Shown in pieces: positions 33,391-46,239 of a DNA stretch of 64,000 bases; the first letter of the stretch is position 1; each line of letters starts with the position of its first letter. Under the pieces are notes generated by a model that was not told the origin of the DNA, ran no database searches, and worked only from the letters and a program-made list of their open reading frames with translations. A program made the position numbers and the translations under genes. Source of the stretch: Mortierella sp. BCC40632 (taxonomy: Eukaryota > Mortierellomycota > Mortierellomycetes > Mortierellales > Mortierellaceae); the NCBI GenBank assembly GCA_011634665.1, contig WAEK01000005.1, forward strand, positions 1,408,501 to 1,472,500, given 5' to 3'.

Positions 33391-35134
33391 GTCTAAGTTC
33401 AGAACCGATCTAGTTAAGAAGAGAAAATCCCTTGCACCAACACATTTTGCTATTAAAAAATATATACATAATACAAACCCACGATCATCCACATGGTCAA
33501 CTTGAGGATATTCATGTCTGTTCCTACGCCATGAATTGACTACAACTTGTTCGAACAGCTCTGGTCTCTCTGAGATTCCGCGTTGGACGAATTGACTTGT
33601 ATCGTTCACTCAGTTCTCTTAGGATGAACCATCATGACATGTAAAGCATTGGAGTCTTTCCTAAAATTGACAGTAGGTACGACTGCAGTACTCGTTGCCA
33701 GCTTTTTGCGCCCATAATCAGTAAAAGTACAAAGTCGGTCGGGGCCAATAGATGAAAACTGTTCAGAAGCCTCTTCGCTGACTCTACATTGTTCCATGAT
33801 GTACAGTCTAATTAAGATTTCTTCCATGGTGTCAATTGTAGCTTACAGCTCTAAACTTCAAAGTATAGATCACTCTATCGCCCACATTCGATACTAAGGT
33901 GTATGCTGCTAAAGCTCCTATTAACCAGCGGACAGATTCCTGAGTCTTCGGCCTTTATTTTGCTATTTGATGTCCTGGCCATATATGCGACACGATAGAA
34001 AGTTGGTGCCGGGTTCCCGAATGCATAAGTGAGATAGAAGGCGAGGAGGCGTAAACCAGGATACTGCTGCCAAGTGGCTTTGCAATTATCAAGGAGGTGC
34101 TGCATGCGCAAGTTCATTTCAACTCTTGGACAATGATGATGTGTTGCTCGGGCGAATCCTATTGCATTAAGGAACCATTGCTCAATAAGTCTAATTAGCC
34201 CAGGATGGGCTTGCCCGCTGTTCGTGTAGCAACAAGGTCGGAGAGGAGCCCTTTCCCACGGAAACCAAGCACGCGAACTAGAGAGATCTTCTCGCCATAC
34301 TATCTCCTCCTAGTCTTGCCGTGGTGCATTGGAGGAGAAGGGATAGAAAATGTTTGTATGGCACGATTGATGCCTGATATCGTGGCAGATCGGCTGGCAA
34401 CACAAACAGGGCCCAGTGACAACGGACAAGCTTTCTACGGCCATTGCACAGGATATCATGGACTTCCCGAGGGGGTGGGGCGTATATCGCGTCTAGGTGC
34501 ATTGGGGGATGGACCATGCACAGATCGCGCTCAATTTTCCCGAATGGCATCATTTCTATCACATATGGGTTGTGCGTTCGCGTGTGCTATTGTTTTTTGT
34601 TATTGCTTTTTTTTTTTTTTTTGCAGTAAAGAAAGGGACATTCCCAGAAGCAGCGAGAGGATCAAGCCAAGAAGCCAATTGATGGTTACATTGCGCAGAG
34701 AACTCAATTCAAAGGCGGCGACACCCAATTGACGGAGCGAGTGTATGTGTACGCCTTGGCTTGAACAGCGTGAGCGCACGCCATCAGAGCAAACGCCGGA
34801 AGACCGAGGAAAGTCCAGCGCCGTCCTAACCTACTTGCGCGGCCGTCTGTCCGGCCCTCTGTCCGTCCGTTCAACCTTTAAATAAGAGTAGAGCCATCGA
34901 CCGAGAGTGTCTGACAAATCCAGAAGTGCAGTATAAAAAAATTTTCCAGCCCCTCACTTCGCCCCTCTCTCTCTTTCTCTCACTTGTTCTCTCTCTCTTT
35001 CTCTCACTTGTTCTCTCTCTCACTCTTCTCTTCCACACACAGACAATCCATTTCTCATTTTCAAAACATCTCACAGCCCATCTCTCATCTGATCACTCCT
35101 TCATCTCTCCAGAACCCCCACAGTCTCGCCCACA
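33391..35134. other. Intergenic; no recognised gene
   Basis: Short frames only (for example 33875-34117 minus), none with known motifs. A T run lies at 34609-34622. The right end is a promoter and C/T-rich leader in which an about 25-nt unit of C/T and ACTTGTT is repeated in tandem (about 34966-35020). Confidence 0.45.
34932..34938 (+). promoter_or_regulatory. TATA box for the glutamate-cysteine ligase regulatory subunit gene
   Basis: TATAAAA about 200 nt before the ATG at 35135, followed by a pyrimidine-rich leader. Confidence 0.5.
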
Positions 35135-35920
35135 ATGACCGCACTGCACATCTCAGAGGACGTCCAAAGCCACGTCCCCTCGGCCTCCAAGAACTCCAAG
35201 GACATATCCGCAACCGCAAGATCCGCGACGCCACCAAATCTTTTTTCGCAGGCCGGGCCTTTCTCACATCTGACAGTCTTTTCAGGCAATACCATGCGTA
35301 CTGGAACCACAGGATCCCTTAACACCAACCAAAAGAAGTCAAACCAGGAGGTAAAGTGACCCGATCGGAGGCTACACAGCACCCAGAAACAAGGTTTTTC
35401 TGTCTTGACCGCGGAGCCTACGTATGCCCTACGCAGCCCATCTACAGAAGAAGAAAAGCAAAAAAAAAAAAATATCAAAGTGTATCAGCTTAGAAGACTC
35501 GCCACTCGCAACGGGCCGAGAGATGTGCCGTCATGTGTGATCGGCTGCGATCACCGTAGTGCATGCGTTGTTTTCGCTCAAAGCCTTGAGATAGAGGGCA
35601 TTGCTGTGGGGATGCGGCGAGTGGTACCATATGATGACATCCCTCTTGAGAAAGGACATACTTCTTTGTCCCTGGCCTGGTGGATTAGAAAGAGTGGGAT
35701 TAATAATGTGCAAACTCTAATTTTATGCTTGGCTTTTTTTTTTTTTTTTTTTGTCCCCCTTCAGTTGGTCTGCGCAGTGAACGAAACACTCCACTCATCA
35801 CTGGCGACTGCTCAAGTCAACGACACATCCATCACAATTGCTGATGAATCCGGCCTCGGGCCTTTGGAGGACGACCGGTCCAAGTACGATATCACAGGTA
35901 CGACGCCGTCTTCTCAAGGC

Positions 35921-35958
<38 letters not shown>

Positions 35959-36861
35959 CAAAATAGAGTCTGATACACGTATATCTTTACATCTTTGCTT
36001 TTCTAGTCAAGATGTTTTTCCTCTCAGAATCAGGGTCGTTGCAGCCACTTCCCGTTGAGCAACTAGACGTGGCTTCGCAGTACCTCAAGAAGGCTCTTGG
36101 ATACAGTGACGACAGTAGTGCTCTAAAGATTGACAACTTCGTACTCGCTCTACCAAACCAAACCTTTGACGAGAATGATCTGGATGACGTGGAACTGGAA
36201 GCATTTTCGTCCGATATTGAACAACTCTACTTGCCTATTTGGAAGAAACTCTCAGAGTGGAGACAGCATGGTCAGATTGCGCGACTAGGTGTAGCCGAGT
36301 TTTCGAGGAAGCAGCTCGAGACTTTGAAGAAGATCTCGATTGCCTCAGCAGAGAAGGGCGAGCCCGCAGTCGCGCCAGAACTGAACCAAGTCAACCTCTT
36401 CGATTGCTGCGTCTTGCCCCGAGACTTAATTGACTATGCCAAGTCCGAAGGCATCGAGCTCCTGACTCACGGAGACGCTACAAGTAAGGAGTCTTTACTT
36501 GGAAAGCCTCTGCTCAACCTGCTTTGCTTAAGATGGTGATATTGACTGACCTGCTTATTTTTCTCCTATCCATTATAGACATTTTGCCAAAGTCGACACT
36601 GACTTCTTTGCTCCAGGGACCATTGCCAGCTACAGCCAACTCTCCACTCAAGCCCAACTTTGTGCTAAAGTACTCAGTCTTCCTTAAGGGACGAGGACTG
36701 GTGACTCGAAAGGGGTAGGTTTTCTTAAGAGATTTACATGATGATTGGTACCTGACTCTGTATAGATGAGCGAGTTTTAACACAGGTCTTGTTGTTCTCT
36801 TTTGGTGTACTTACGTACATGGTATGTGTTGAATAGGTACATTGTGGATGCGACAGCATAG
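35135..36861 (+). CDS. Glutamate-cysteine ligase regulatory (modifier) subunit
   Basis: Regulatory partner of the catalytic subunit in the first, rate-limiting step of glutathione synthesis, in the cytosol. Five exons 35135-35350, 35765-35897, 36007-36483, 36579-36714 and 36837-36861 give 328 aa. The fold is aldo-keto-reductase-like without catalytic use. Recognisable blocks are DNFVLALPNQTFDE, then WKKLSEWRQHGQIARLGVAEFSRKQLE, LNQVNLFDCCVLPRDLIDYAKS and ELLTHGD, followed in exon 4 by ILPKSTL and VLKYSVFLKGRGLVTRKG. The last exon encodes only YIVDATA. Two introns contain T runs (35734-35751 and 35925-35958). All motifs expected of GCLM are in order, including the LTH-D and ILP block. The small 3' exon is inferred from frame and splice sites. 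Confidence 0.88.
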
Positions 36862-37838
36862 GGAGACATCGGGTGAAAGCAAATGTAGAAAACATGATAG
36901 CTAGGTCCGCAGAAAAAAGAAAAAAAAATCGATTCAAATATACCACACACAAATGGAAGTTGTCTCCAGTCTGGTGGGTGCACGCACTGCCCAACGGACC
37001 AGTCCTCACATCTTACTAATGGTCACAGGAAAGGCCCTCGCTTGGGATGAAACAATTTTCTGTCGCCATGGCACAGAAGGAAGCACCTGTAGTGACGAGT
37101 CAGGTCATCACGGATTGCTGGAAAAAAAAAAGGGTCTCGGTTGGAGTGAAGAGAGAGGGGAGGAGGGGATTTCTTGTCAATGACCGGGTGCAGATAAGCA
37201 GTGATTGTCGCCCACCCATCTCCCTTTTCTCCGTTCGCCCACTCGCTCGCTCGCGACACGCACACCACACACCGCATACGCCTTTATTAGAACACGCACA
37301 CACCACCAGTGACACTGGCTGTCCAACATCTCGTCGCTTCCATTGACGCCATTAAATCGCACCTGTCATTGGCAATCATCTCGCTCCATTCTACTGCATT
37401 GGCCTACTCGTGCCATGATCGACTCCAAGGCATAGAACCCCGTCGAGTCCTGTTCAACTTTATCTATCTGCTGAGAGATCAAGTACCACCTTCTACCCGA
37501 ATCCGAATCCCCAATCCAAGGTTAGTTTTCCATGGCGGGTCCCTCCATCAACTCTTCTTTCCCACCTTCTTCCTCCACCTTGTCACAACCAGTTACACAA
37601 GCACTGATCCCCATTGTCTGTAGTGCTCTTTTAATTTTTGTGCCCACTGCATCAGCTCACATCAAAGCCGAGAGATATCACCCCGATCTAGTCTACACAT
37701 CGCACAAGATTCGAGTTCACACTCACCTAGCTGTTGCCTGCTCGTGAGGCATTCATGCTTTTACCTAACACCTTCTGATATTCTGCTCACCCTCGATCGT
37801 AGACCAACGTGGCTGATTAACGAAACGAGTCCATCTTA
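36862..37838. other. Intergenic between GCLM and kinase genes
   Basis: Probably promoter and long leader of the kinase gene. It holds a (CA)n-rich stretch near 37256-37310 and an open frame at 37532-37747 that includes a hydrophobic segment but has no homology I recognise; it may be leader sequence. Confidence 0.4.
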
Positions 37839-40800
37839 ATGTCCGAGAAGTTCAGCAGCGACCAAGAGCGAGGCAGAGAGGACCAGCTTTGTCCTCGAGC
37901 CATCTCCAGAAGCCCAATCTCAGCTGTTCCAGGCTACATGTTTGACCACACATCCCCTGCTTTCTCAGAGACAACAGATATTCCTGATGCTACTGAGCGA
38001 GAAGGTCTACTACCGCTCGATGCACAGGATTTGGATCATTCAACACCCGAGGTTGGCACACCCGATATCGCCAAAATCCAACAGTTCATGGACAGCTTTC
38101 CGCATCCTTCGAGAGTCGAGACCGAGCCAGAGAATCTCTCTCCACCCCCATCACTCAGGATTCCTTCACCAGTCCCACTCCCAACGATTCCTCTGCACCC
38201 AGATATCTCGGCACCTCTTTCACCGAATACTGCTGCCTACTCACCTCCTACTGTCCATGCTACAACCGTAGATCAACACTCTTCAGGAGTGGGAAATAGC
38301 ATCAGCGTCTTGGAAGACGGTCAACACATCAGTAGTACTCCTGCACCCCCTGTTCCAGCCGACATGAGAATGAAGGGGTATGAGGACCATTCTCCACCGC
38401 CTTTGGCTTTACCTCAGTTCTCACCAACTTTAGAGTCTAGCGAAGGATTCGAACCAGCTGCAGTGCCGCCATCACCACCGCCGTCTACTAGTGCGGGTAT
38501 GGATGTATTGCCTAGCGCTATTACAACTGCAATCCAACCAGGACCCACCTTGCTCAACGCCACACCAAAGAGAACTTTGCCAATTTCGCCTTTGGCGTTG
38601 TCATCGGCAATTGCTGGGGACGATAACCTAGAAACTGGAGGCACAAAAACATCAGAGGCGGTGCTAACAACACCCTCGGCAGCTGATAACAATGCTGAAG
38701 AGCATCGAGTGCAAAAACCGCCAGAGGAGACCGCAGCAGGGACGCAGCGGCAAGAGGATTCAAGGATGGCCAAACCACCTGGAACACCTGTGGCGCAGGC
38801 CTCAAGCAATAGTACACACCATGATTACGAAGCTCCAGGACTTTCAGGAAACTCGGTAGAGCGAGATGGGACGCAAGTGCCTGGGACGCTGAAGCGGTCA
38901 AAGGCTGTGATTTCAGAGATAACTCCGGTGGAACTGGACCAAGTCTTCGAGAGTGCAGCGACAAGGCTTTATGAAGCACGGCGTGAAGGAGATGCTTCGG
39001 ATTCAGATCATAGTGGCAAGGATTTCCTGTCCAAACCAGTGCCCAAACCGGTGATATCCATTTCCTCATCCCCACTCGCACCAAGAGAGATTGCCTCGGC
39101 CGAAGGATCAGGCCGATTAATCTCACACCACTACCCTCCTCAGCTCATCCCAGGATCCTCTCATCTATCAAGAACATACTCAGAGACGACTGATATCTTG
39201 GTGTCAAGGCCAGTGTCAGTCGTAAGCTCGAGACAAAACTCGGAGGACGAGGAGGACACGCACCATCCTGCACCACTGTCAAGCCTGCATCTTCCACACA
39301 ACTCACTACATGGCTTATCTTCGCTTGCTGACAGGACCCACCGACGGCAAGTGAGCTCACCTCAGCATTTGTCGTCAGCGCTACTCCAGCCCCTTGCTTT
39401 GCCACACCAAGGCACAACAAAGTCAGCCGCCCATGGAGACTCGGACGTGTGCAGTATTTCTAGCGATCTCCAAAAGCAACAACTTGGTGAATCCCATGGA
39501 GCAGGTCTATCCAAGGAAGGATTACCACCATGCTCTGGAGCAGCACCCTCGACTCCTGGCCGCTCGATAGCCGCGGTGGCTGCAATAGCGGATACGACTG
39601 CCATGGCCGAAACCACGTCCCCCTCTCTGCGTCCGATATCACCTTCGAGACAACTCTCGAGTGTGCCTTCTATGAAGAAGGACAAAGAAAAGGACAAGGA
39701 CTCTGATTCGCTCCGGATGGGACTTCGAAAGTCAGCCAGGGAGACATCGCATGGTATCTTTCATGACCTGAAGCGTTTCTTCAACGTTGGCTCGCATCAT
39801 GGCCATCACCCGACATCACCCAAGATGGATGCATCGCACTCGGCTCCTTCCGATTCAGCGCCCCCATCACCTTCTGGGCACAAACACAAGAAACACGGAG
39901 GAAACCATTCGCCTACGCCATCGGTTTCAGGCGAGTCGGCGAGTAAACATACGACCCATATCAGTATCGGAGGCTCAGACTCCCCAAGGACGAATGGACA
40001 ACATGGCAATGCGATCGAAACAGATTTGAAAAAGAAGTATGGCAAGTTGGGCAAAGTCCTCGGTCGAGGTGCAGGGGGCACGGTCCGGGTCTTGATGCGT
40101 TCATCAGATCAAAAGGTCTTTGCGATCAAGCAATTCCGAAAGCGACGACCGACCGAGTCAGAGCGATCTTATGTCAAGAAGGTGACCTCAGAGTATTGTT
40201 TGGGTTCAACCTTTCACCATCCCAACATTATTGAGACGTTGGATATTGTGAAGGAATCTGGCAATTACTTTGAGGTGATGGAATTTGCCAAGTATGAGTT
40301 GTTTTCGGCAGTCATGTCAGGACTGATGGGACGAGATGAAGTGGCCTGTTGTTTCCGTGGAATTGTGGATGGTGTTGCCTATCTTCATGGACTTGGTGTT
40401 GCTCATCGGGACCTGAAGCTTGATAACTGTGTGATGAATGAACGTGGAATCGTCAAAATTATTGATTTCGGTTGTTCCATGGTCTTTCAGCTGCCGTTTG
40501 AAAAGAAAATTCAGATGGCCAAAGGTAAAAAAAAAAAAAAAAAAAGCAAAGCAAAGCAAAGCAAAGCAAACCTTCAGACTATAAGCTTAACTATTTTAAC
40601 ACTTTTTCTTGTTTTTATTTCTTCCTAACAAGGTATCTCTGGATCGGACCCTTACATTGCCCCTGAGCTCTTTACGACTGACCAACATGATCCTCGACTC
40701 GCTGATATCTGGTCTCTGGGGATCATCTTTTTATGCATGACTCTACGCCGGTTCCCTTGGCGGATCCCCAAACTCGAGGATCCATCGTTTAGTGCATTTG

Positions 40801-41198
40801 TGAAGTCAGATGGAACGGGTAAACTCCGGCTTTTGAAGTTGATGCCAAGAGAAAGTCGACCAATCATGGCCCAAATCTTGGAGCTTAATCCAAGTCGGCG
40901 GATCTTGATATCTGAGATTTTGAAGGACCCTTGGATGGTGAACTTGGACCATTGCACGATCGACTATATGAGTCCGCATCATCCCCATCATCTCGGGGAC
41001 GATGGAACTGTGGTTGCAAACCCGAATGAAGGAATCACGGTCCTTCCCCCGTCTGTGCACGGAAGTGAGAGTGGGCGATCTCAGGATTTGGGGTATGGAG
41101 GTGGAGTTAGGATCGGTGGAGGAAGTAGTGTAGGTGGAGGAGGAGCACCAACCCTATCAGCACCTCCCATTACGCCTATCATGCCTGTTGCGGATTAA
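37839..41198 (+). CDS. Serine/threonine protein kinase, HAL4/SAT4-NPR1 group
   Basis: Two exons, 37839-40524 and 40633-41198, give 1,083 aa. The first 725 residues are Pro/Ser/Thr-rich and probably disordered, with many potential phosphorylation sites. The kinase domain begins near residue 730 with LGRGAGGTV (glycine loop), AIKQF (catalytic Lys), HRDLKLDN (catalytic loop), DFG and, after the intron, DPYIAPEL. The extended [11 protein letters not shown] and FGCS pattern and the long N-terminus are typical of the fungal HAL4/HAL5/NPR1 group, which controls plasma-membrane transporters for potassium and nitrogen sources. The C-terminal tail is His- and Gly-rich. The 108-nt intron starts with an A run of 19 and an imperfect GCAAA repeat. 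All catalytic residues are present, so an active kinase is expected; the specific substrate is not deducible. Confidence 0.87.
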
Positions 41199-41424
41199 GG
41201 CTTATCAGACCTAATGATAGAAGCACAATATTTGCAAGCTATCTCCTGATTTCCTTTGAGTTTGAAAGAAAGAAAGGAGATCGATAGGCTGTGTAAAAAG
41301 CCCTTTGGATTCAAGAAGGTGACCAAAAAGGTGGAGAAAAAAAGAGAGGGATAGGAAAGGATATGATAGCACCTCCAACCCATGTAAAGCATACAGTCAG
41401 TCCTCCTCTGTCGTAAAACCATGT

Positions 41425-41462
<38 letters not shown>

Positions 41463-41830
41463 AAAAAGTAACTGCTGTTAGCCAACAGTGGATTAGATAT
41501 ATATGTTGAGTCCCTGATTTGATCCGCCATTGGGACATACTGATGAGACTCTTATTGTTGAAGAAGCAGAAAGAAGCCCTCTTTATTCTTTTTTTATCCG
41601 ATGAGTTGGAGAGGAGCCAAATCTTCCAATAATAATAATAAAAAGAAAAAAAAAATGAAAGAAAGTAAACAATACTCCACAAGATTGGCCGATGTTTGGG
41701 CGTGATCTGCGCTCTGTATTATATCTCCCATCGATGGAAAAGGAGGGGTCGCGATGTGAGGAAGTACATAGAATTGCTGACGTCTTTGGAGGGGGAGGAG
41801 TCACCATCCTTTTTGTCCTTAATTTTTCTA
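41199..41830. other. Convergent 3' region between kinase and PHF5A
   Basis: Contains an A run of about 36 at 41425-41460, one of the longest in the window, and a second A-rich stretch at 41641-41655. No coding frame is supported. Confidence 0.5.
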
Positions 41831-42551
41831 CTATCGACTCCTGAAGCCAAACTTTTTCCTCTCGTAAAATAGATCTGTCTTTGAGGATCCAAGGTTAACA
41901 ATCTTTGGACATCCATCTCTCTAAGGAATGGAAAATATACACACATATAGGAGAATAAAAAATCGGCAAGGGTTGGATCGTCCAGGCAGGTATTAGTAAA
42001 CATGAATATTGATCGTAAATCAACATCTCAGTGTCATTTAAAAAACGTTCAGACAGAAGACATACATCTTTCTCAGCTCGTGTGCAGTTGGCGCAATAGT
42101 AGGCATCACTGACTCCTGGGGAACCACAAATCACACAACGACCCTGGAACGATCCATAGTTGCACTCGTCGCAGATCCTGACCAATGTTACTGGGCGAAC
42201 ATAGCTAAACATCCATTTCAACGACGAACGAGTGGGGGGGAGGAGGGGTTAGCTATCGTTGTGGCAATGATCGAGGTGGTTAAAACAGTCAATTCTATAC
42301 AAATTTGCACACAAAAAAAAAAGAGTCCTTACGAGTCGCAAATGACGCATTTTCCGTCGTGCTTCTCACAGAGACGTCCAATGGCTAAACCCCATCCACA
42401 AAGAAAAAAAAATAGAAAGATCGTGTTAGTTGTTTTTGGCACTAAACTGGCTGCGCCAACATTCTACTCTCTTCTTTTCGTCTTTGAAAAATCTCTTACC
42501 AATGCCTGGAAGCTTTCTGCACAGAATAAGGTCTGGGTGATGTTTCGACAT
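41831..42551 (-). CDS. SF3b splicing factor subunit PHF5A / Rds3
   Basis: Small zinc-binding scaffold of the SF3b complex of U2 snRNP, needed for branch-point recognition. Four exons on the minus strand, 42551-42500, 42384-42333, 42204-42066 and 41920-41831, give exactly 110 aa, the family length. The chain starts [13 protein letters not shown], continues [18 protein letters not shown], then [22 protein letters not shown] and [11 protein letters not shown], and ends [13 protein letters not shown]. The many CxxC pairs that form the zinc knots are all present. The C-terminus (FRSR) is slightly changed from the usual YGFKKR. Very high conservation makes this call secure. Confidence 0.96.
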
Positions 42552-43457
42552 GACTAGAAAAGAGAAAAAGAAAGAAAGAAAGAAAGAAAGAAAGAAAAAG
42601 GGTCGCGTGGGAGTTGAGTGGATGGTTGCGAACAGTCATCTATACTCTTTGGGTCGCATTAGATGGGTTCAGGAGCGGAGCCTTTAGTCCAGCCATGAAC
42701 CAAAACATACTCTGATGTCCGTGAAGAAGATGCTTGGTCGGTTAATAGAGATGATGAAAGTGAGTCTGTTGCTTGGAATGGTCCTGATCCTGTCCTGGGT
42801 TCGTTGGCCAATCGAGTCTTGCGTACAGAATGAAAGGAGACAACGGACACATGGACACATGCAAGCTCTTTTTTTTTTTTTTTTTTTTTATGGCTGCTGG
42901 AGCTGCGCCACTGAAAATGTCCTCAAAAGAACTTTCGAGGATTTGCTAGACACTGATCCCATCCTGGGACTACCACTGCGCCGAACGCAAGGCCTGCTTG
43001 CTTTCACAAGATCAGCCAATAAGGGCAGAGAAACGAAAGAAAGCCATTGCCAACAAATGGGTAGTTGGCCATAGTAAAACGAAGCTGGTGTTCGCCTTGA
43101 ACTGAGCTATTGGGACTATGATGAATAAGTGGATGACAGTTCTGAGAGATAATCGCCAGGATGGTTGTTCTCTATCTTACCGTAGTTGCCAAATTCACCA
43201 AATGGCTCTCGGACTATGGGTCCAGCCTATAGCTTGCCCCCATAGTTGAAAGTTAGTAGCTAGAGTCCAGAGTTGATGACCAAGGCTTCCTATAGAGATG
43301 CATCGTCTACTACCCAAGGGAAGTACTTGGATCTAAGAGAGACTATTCATATCTCACTTCATCTTAGATACAGTGGACAATGTTTATTAAAGATATCTAA
43401 ACTCTACCAATGCTTTTACTCTAGCTCACCTCATATTCTTGCTTGTGTTCATCACAA
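42552..43457. other. Intergenic up to the inverted-duplication boundary
   Basis: Contains a (GAAA)n run at 42561-42598 and a T run at 42869-42889. No coding frame is supported. Confidence 0.45.
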
Positions 43458-46010
43458 TTTGGTTTGCCATCAGTTCACCTGGAACCCTTCTCTGCTCATC
43501 AAAGAAGAGAAGAGTGTCGCCAGGCTATGCAGGGTGTGCCTCGAGCAGGCTGCAAACCATGACACCCCGTTCTTGTTGGGTTTGCATCTTCTTCTTTACC
43601 CTCTAGAAGTGCCACCGCCAACATAGAACCCCCTAGGAGTCCGGAGTCTATTGATGTGTCCTCGGCCTCCCTCAACCAAAGACACCTCGCCAGACCCCCT
43701 GTGTGGACCGTCGTATTGCCCAGGTGCGAGTCTGAAGACTCTAGACAAGAAGCACCCAGCACAAAAGAGAATGACCTTCGTCTCTCTCTATCCGGTCCAA
43801 CCTCCACGGCCATTTTCCACATCCAAACGGGAGCCCGAGCTCGCTTGGGGAGCTCAAGGGAGGCGGGTGTGGACGACACCATCGACACCGGCCCTACGAA
43901 TACGCTGGTCCGACCCAGGGCATCGTATCGTCCGTTCAGAGTGTACTCACAGGCGTGGAAGTCGTCCCATGTGGATAGAGAGGAGGAAGCCGGGAGGAAA
44001 GAAAAATAAAGTGTACTCCACCGAGTGGAAACTGAAAGAGATTCCCAGGACAGTCGACACCCCCTGGGGTCGGTGTCCATGGGGGAAACACTGGCTGGTC
44101 ATTCACACTCAGCTCTGACCACGCACCATACCAGATAAGGGGAACAAAGAGAACAAGAGGGAGGAGTGGAGGAGAGTGGCGGCGAGACTTTAAAGGAATG
44201 AGAATAATAGTCGATGGCTCGCCGTCTGCAGCCAGGAACCACGCGGCCATGAACGGTGGCGGAATATGTGAGCAGAAAGGGGGAGGGGGTGTCCTGCATC
44301 TCCTGGTCCTACATCTCCTGGTCCGAATGTCCGAATGTCCATGTCCCTGCTCATTCCTGGTCCTGGTCCTGGTCTCATGTCCTGGTCCTGGTCCACGTCC
44401 ATGTTTTTTTGTAGGGGTGAGGGGGGAAGGAAGGGGGTCTGAAGAGAAGAGAAGAGAAGAAAGAGAGAAAGAAAGAGAGAAAAGTAAAAAGTAAAAAAGA
44501 CGCGCCGAGACCGTGTGGCAAACAGTCAAGTGACCCTCTCAGATTTGGCTCGAATAAAAGAAAACCGACTTTGAAATAGTTGATGTGAGAATAGACGCCA
44601 GCTCTGGTATCCTCGAAATGGGTGCTGCAGCCCATCCACAATCATCAGTGACTTTGTGGGTACCACTGGCGCTATATCCCGTTGGAGCTCTTGTGGAAGC
44701 TCTTGCAAAGGCTCAGGCAACGTTGCTAGGTGGTGCCAGTAGCTCCAGCCAAAAAAAAAAAAAAAAAGTAAGCATGCTAGCAAGCAGGCAAGCAAGCACA
44801 CACACACGCGCGCGTATGAAGGTACACATCGACTAGATTGAACCACCTCAGTGCTTTTGCCTTGGTTCTTAACCAAAGTCTTGCATGGGCCAGAGCTACC
44901 ACCCTCATTTTAGACATCCTTCGATGTATTCAGGCAATCCATCCGCACATGGTTCAAATATGTGATCCAGCCTGGCGAGCCAAGGCCATTCACGCGTCCT
45001 CTTCTCGTTCTCCAATGTGAAGTATCCCAACTACATTCTACTCAGCCATACCCTTCGGGGATCGGCCATATTTTCCTTCATTCTTCTCTCTCTCTCTCTC
45101 AGGGTTCATCGGGACCCTCTCTTCTTGTAGATTACTTTTTTTTTTTTTATTTTGTCTGTCTACCTGTCTACCTGTCTGCCTGTCTGCCTACCTGTTTTTT
45201 CTGCCTGTCTATCTGTCTGACTGTTTGATTTTATTGTGAGCGACCATGTTCGCTCATGAGCAGGACTTACATTCAGAACCTCTGTCTGCCATCGTTGTAC
45301 CCGCCGTTCTTCTCATGTCTGGGGCAGGTTGTGGGTAGTCGTCATGATTGCTTGGAATATGTCTTTCATTCTCTGGTAGTGCAGAGCGAAGGAACGACAG
45401 AGCAAAGAGAGGAACAGAACGATGAGTGGGCGCGTGCTTCACCGATTCAAATACATTGAATAGTCCCACGGTTGCTCTGTCCTCGCGAACAAACAAAGCT
45501 ACCGTCCATCCACTATTCTGGAGACATGAGCTAACAGAGAACAGAGAACAGGACGGGGAATAGAGAAAAAGAGAACAGAAAGCTGAGGACAGAGAACAGA
45601 AAAGAAAAAAGCGGTCAGTGCGCAACGTCTGAAACCTACTAGAGCGGTGATCATGAGAACCCTCTCTAACCTGAACTGCCCTTCACTCTCTCTCTCGGAG
45701 GACAGTTGGCAGTGGGGCGAGTGGTGAGAGAGTGCAAAAGCGCAGCAGAAAAGACTAGTGCACACTCACACATGTCAGAAGAGCATAATAGTCTGAATAG
45801 AATGAAGAGAAGACGGAGGAAGAACAAGTGACCATCCGAGGGACACAACAGAGTAGGGTGGTCAGACCCCCACAGTGGAAAGAGAGGTGAGGACGCATGA
45901 ATGGTCCCGACGTGTTGGACCAGATCGCACTCCAAACCGCACACAGTCAGTAGCGCTAACTTTTTCAGCCTTGGTCAAGATAACGCCATCCGATTGGTGT
46001 GTGCCTTGTG

Positions 46011-46041
<31 letters not shown>

Positions 46042-46129
46042 CGAGCCAGAGCTGGGGCAGGAACAGGAGTACCTCTTCCGAGCAAAGCAGCGGCTGTGCT
46101 GTCTTAGTTCTCTCCAACTGGAGCAAGTC
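43458..46129 (+). repeat. Inverted duplication, left arm, block A
   Basis: Matches 60624-63306 in reverse complement over about 2.7 kb, in places about 97% identical (for example 44585-44750 against 62020-62185). Outer boundary: the shared word ggtttgccatcagttcacc, after which the copies diverge. Inside are a GGTCCT/CATGTCC minisatellite (about 44296-44405), a CTGT/CCTGTCTA repeat (about 45150-45235) and a poly-T tract (46015-46040). Both strands carry open frames conserved between copies, such as NHLSAFALVLNQSLAWARATT at 44841, and the two copies differ by both silent and replacement changes. I cannot assign a protein family. It is best described as an unclassified repeat, probably a mobile element. 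Confidence 0.85.
44296..44405. repeat. GGTCCT / ATGTCC minisatellite in left arm
   Basis: Tandem arrays of CCTGGT and CATGTCC hexamer-like units; the right-arm copy lies at about 62362-62470 with a slightly different unit count, so the array has changed length since duplication. Confidence 0.8.
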
Positions 46130-46230
46130 CCCATCCACCACCGCACCCCCTCCACATTGCCACCAAAAATACTTTATAATAGTTAGCCCTTTTGTTACCT
46201 TAATCTTCAGCAATAAACTGCCCGTCCAAA
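46130..46230. other. Start of the left-arm-specific segment
   Basis: From here to 50820 the left arm has 4.7 kb that the right arm lacks; the right arm has 280 unrelated nucleotides at the equivalent place. Confidence 0.6.
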
Positions 46231-46239
46231 AGATTCCCT

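Noticed and set aside
37532..37747. 71-aa frame with a hydrophobic stretch before the kinase gene
   Set aside because: No homology recognised, same strand and close to the kinase start; more likely 5' leader or promoter.
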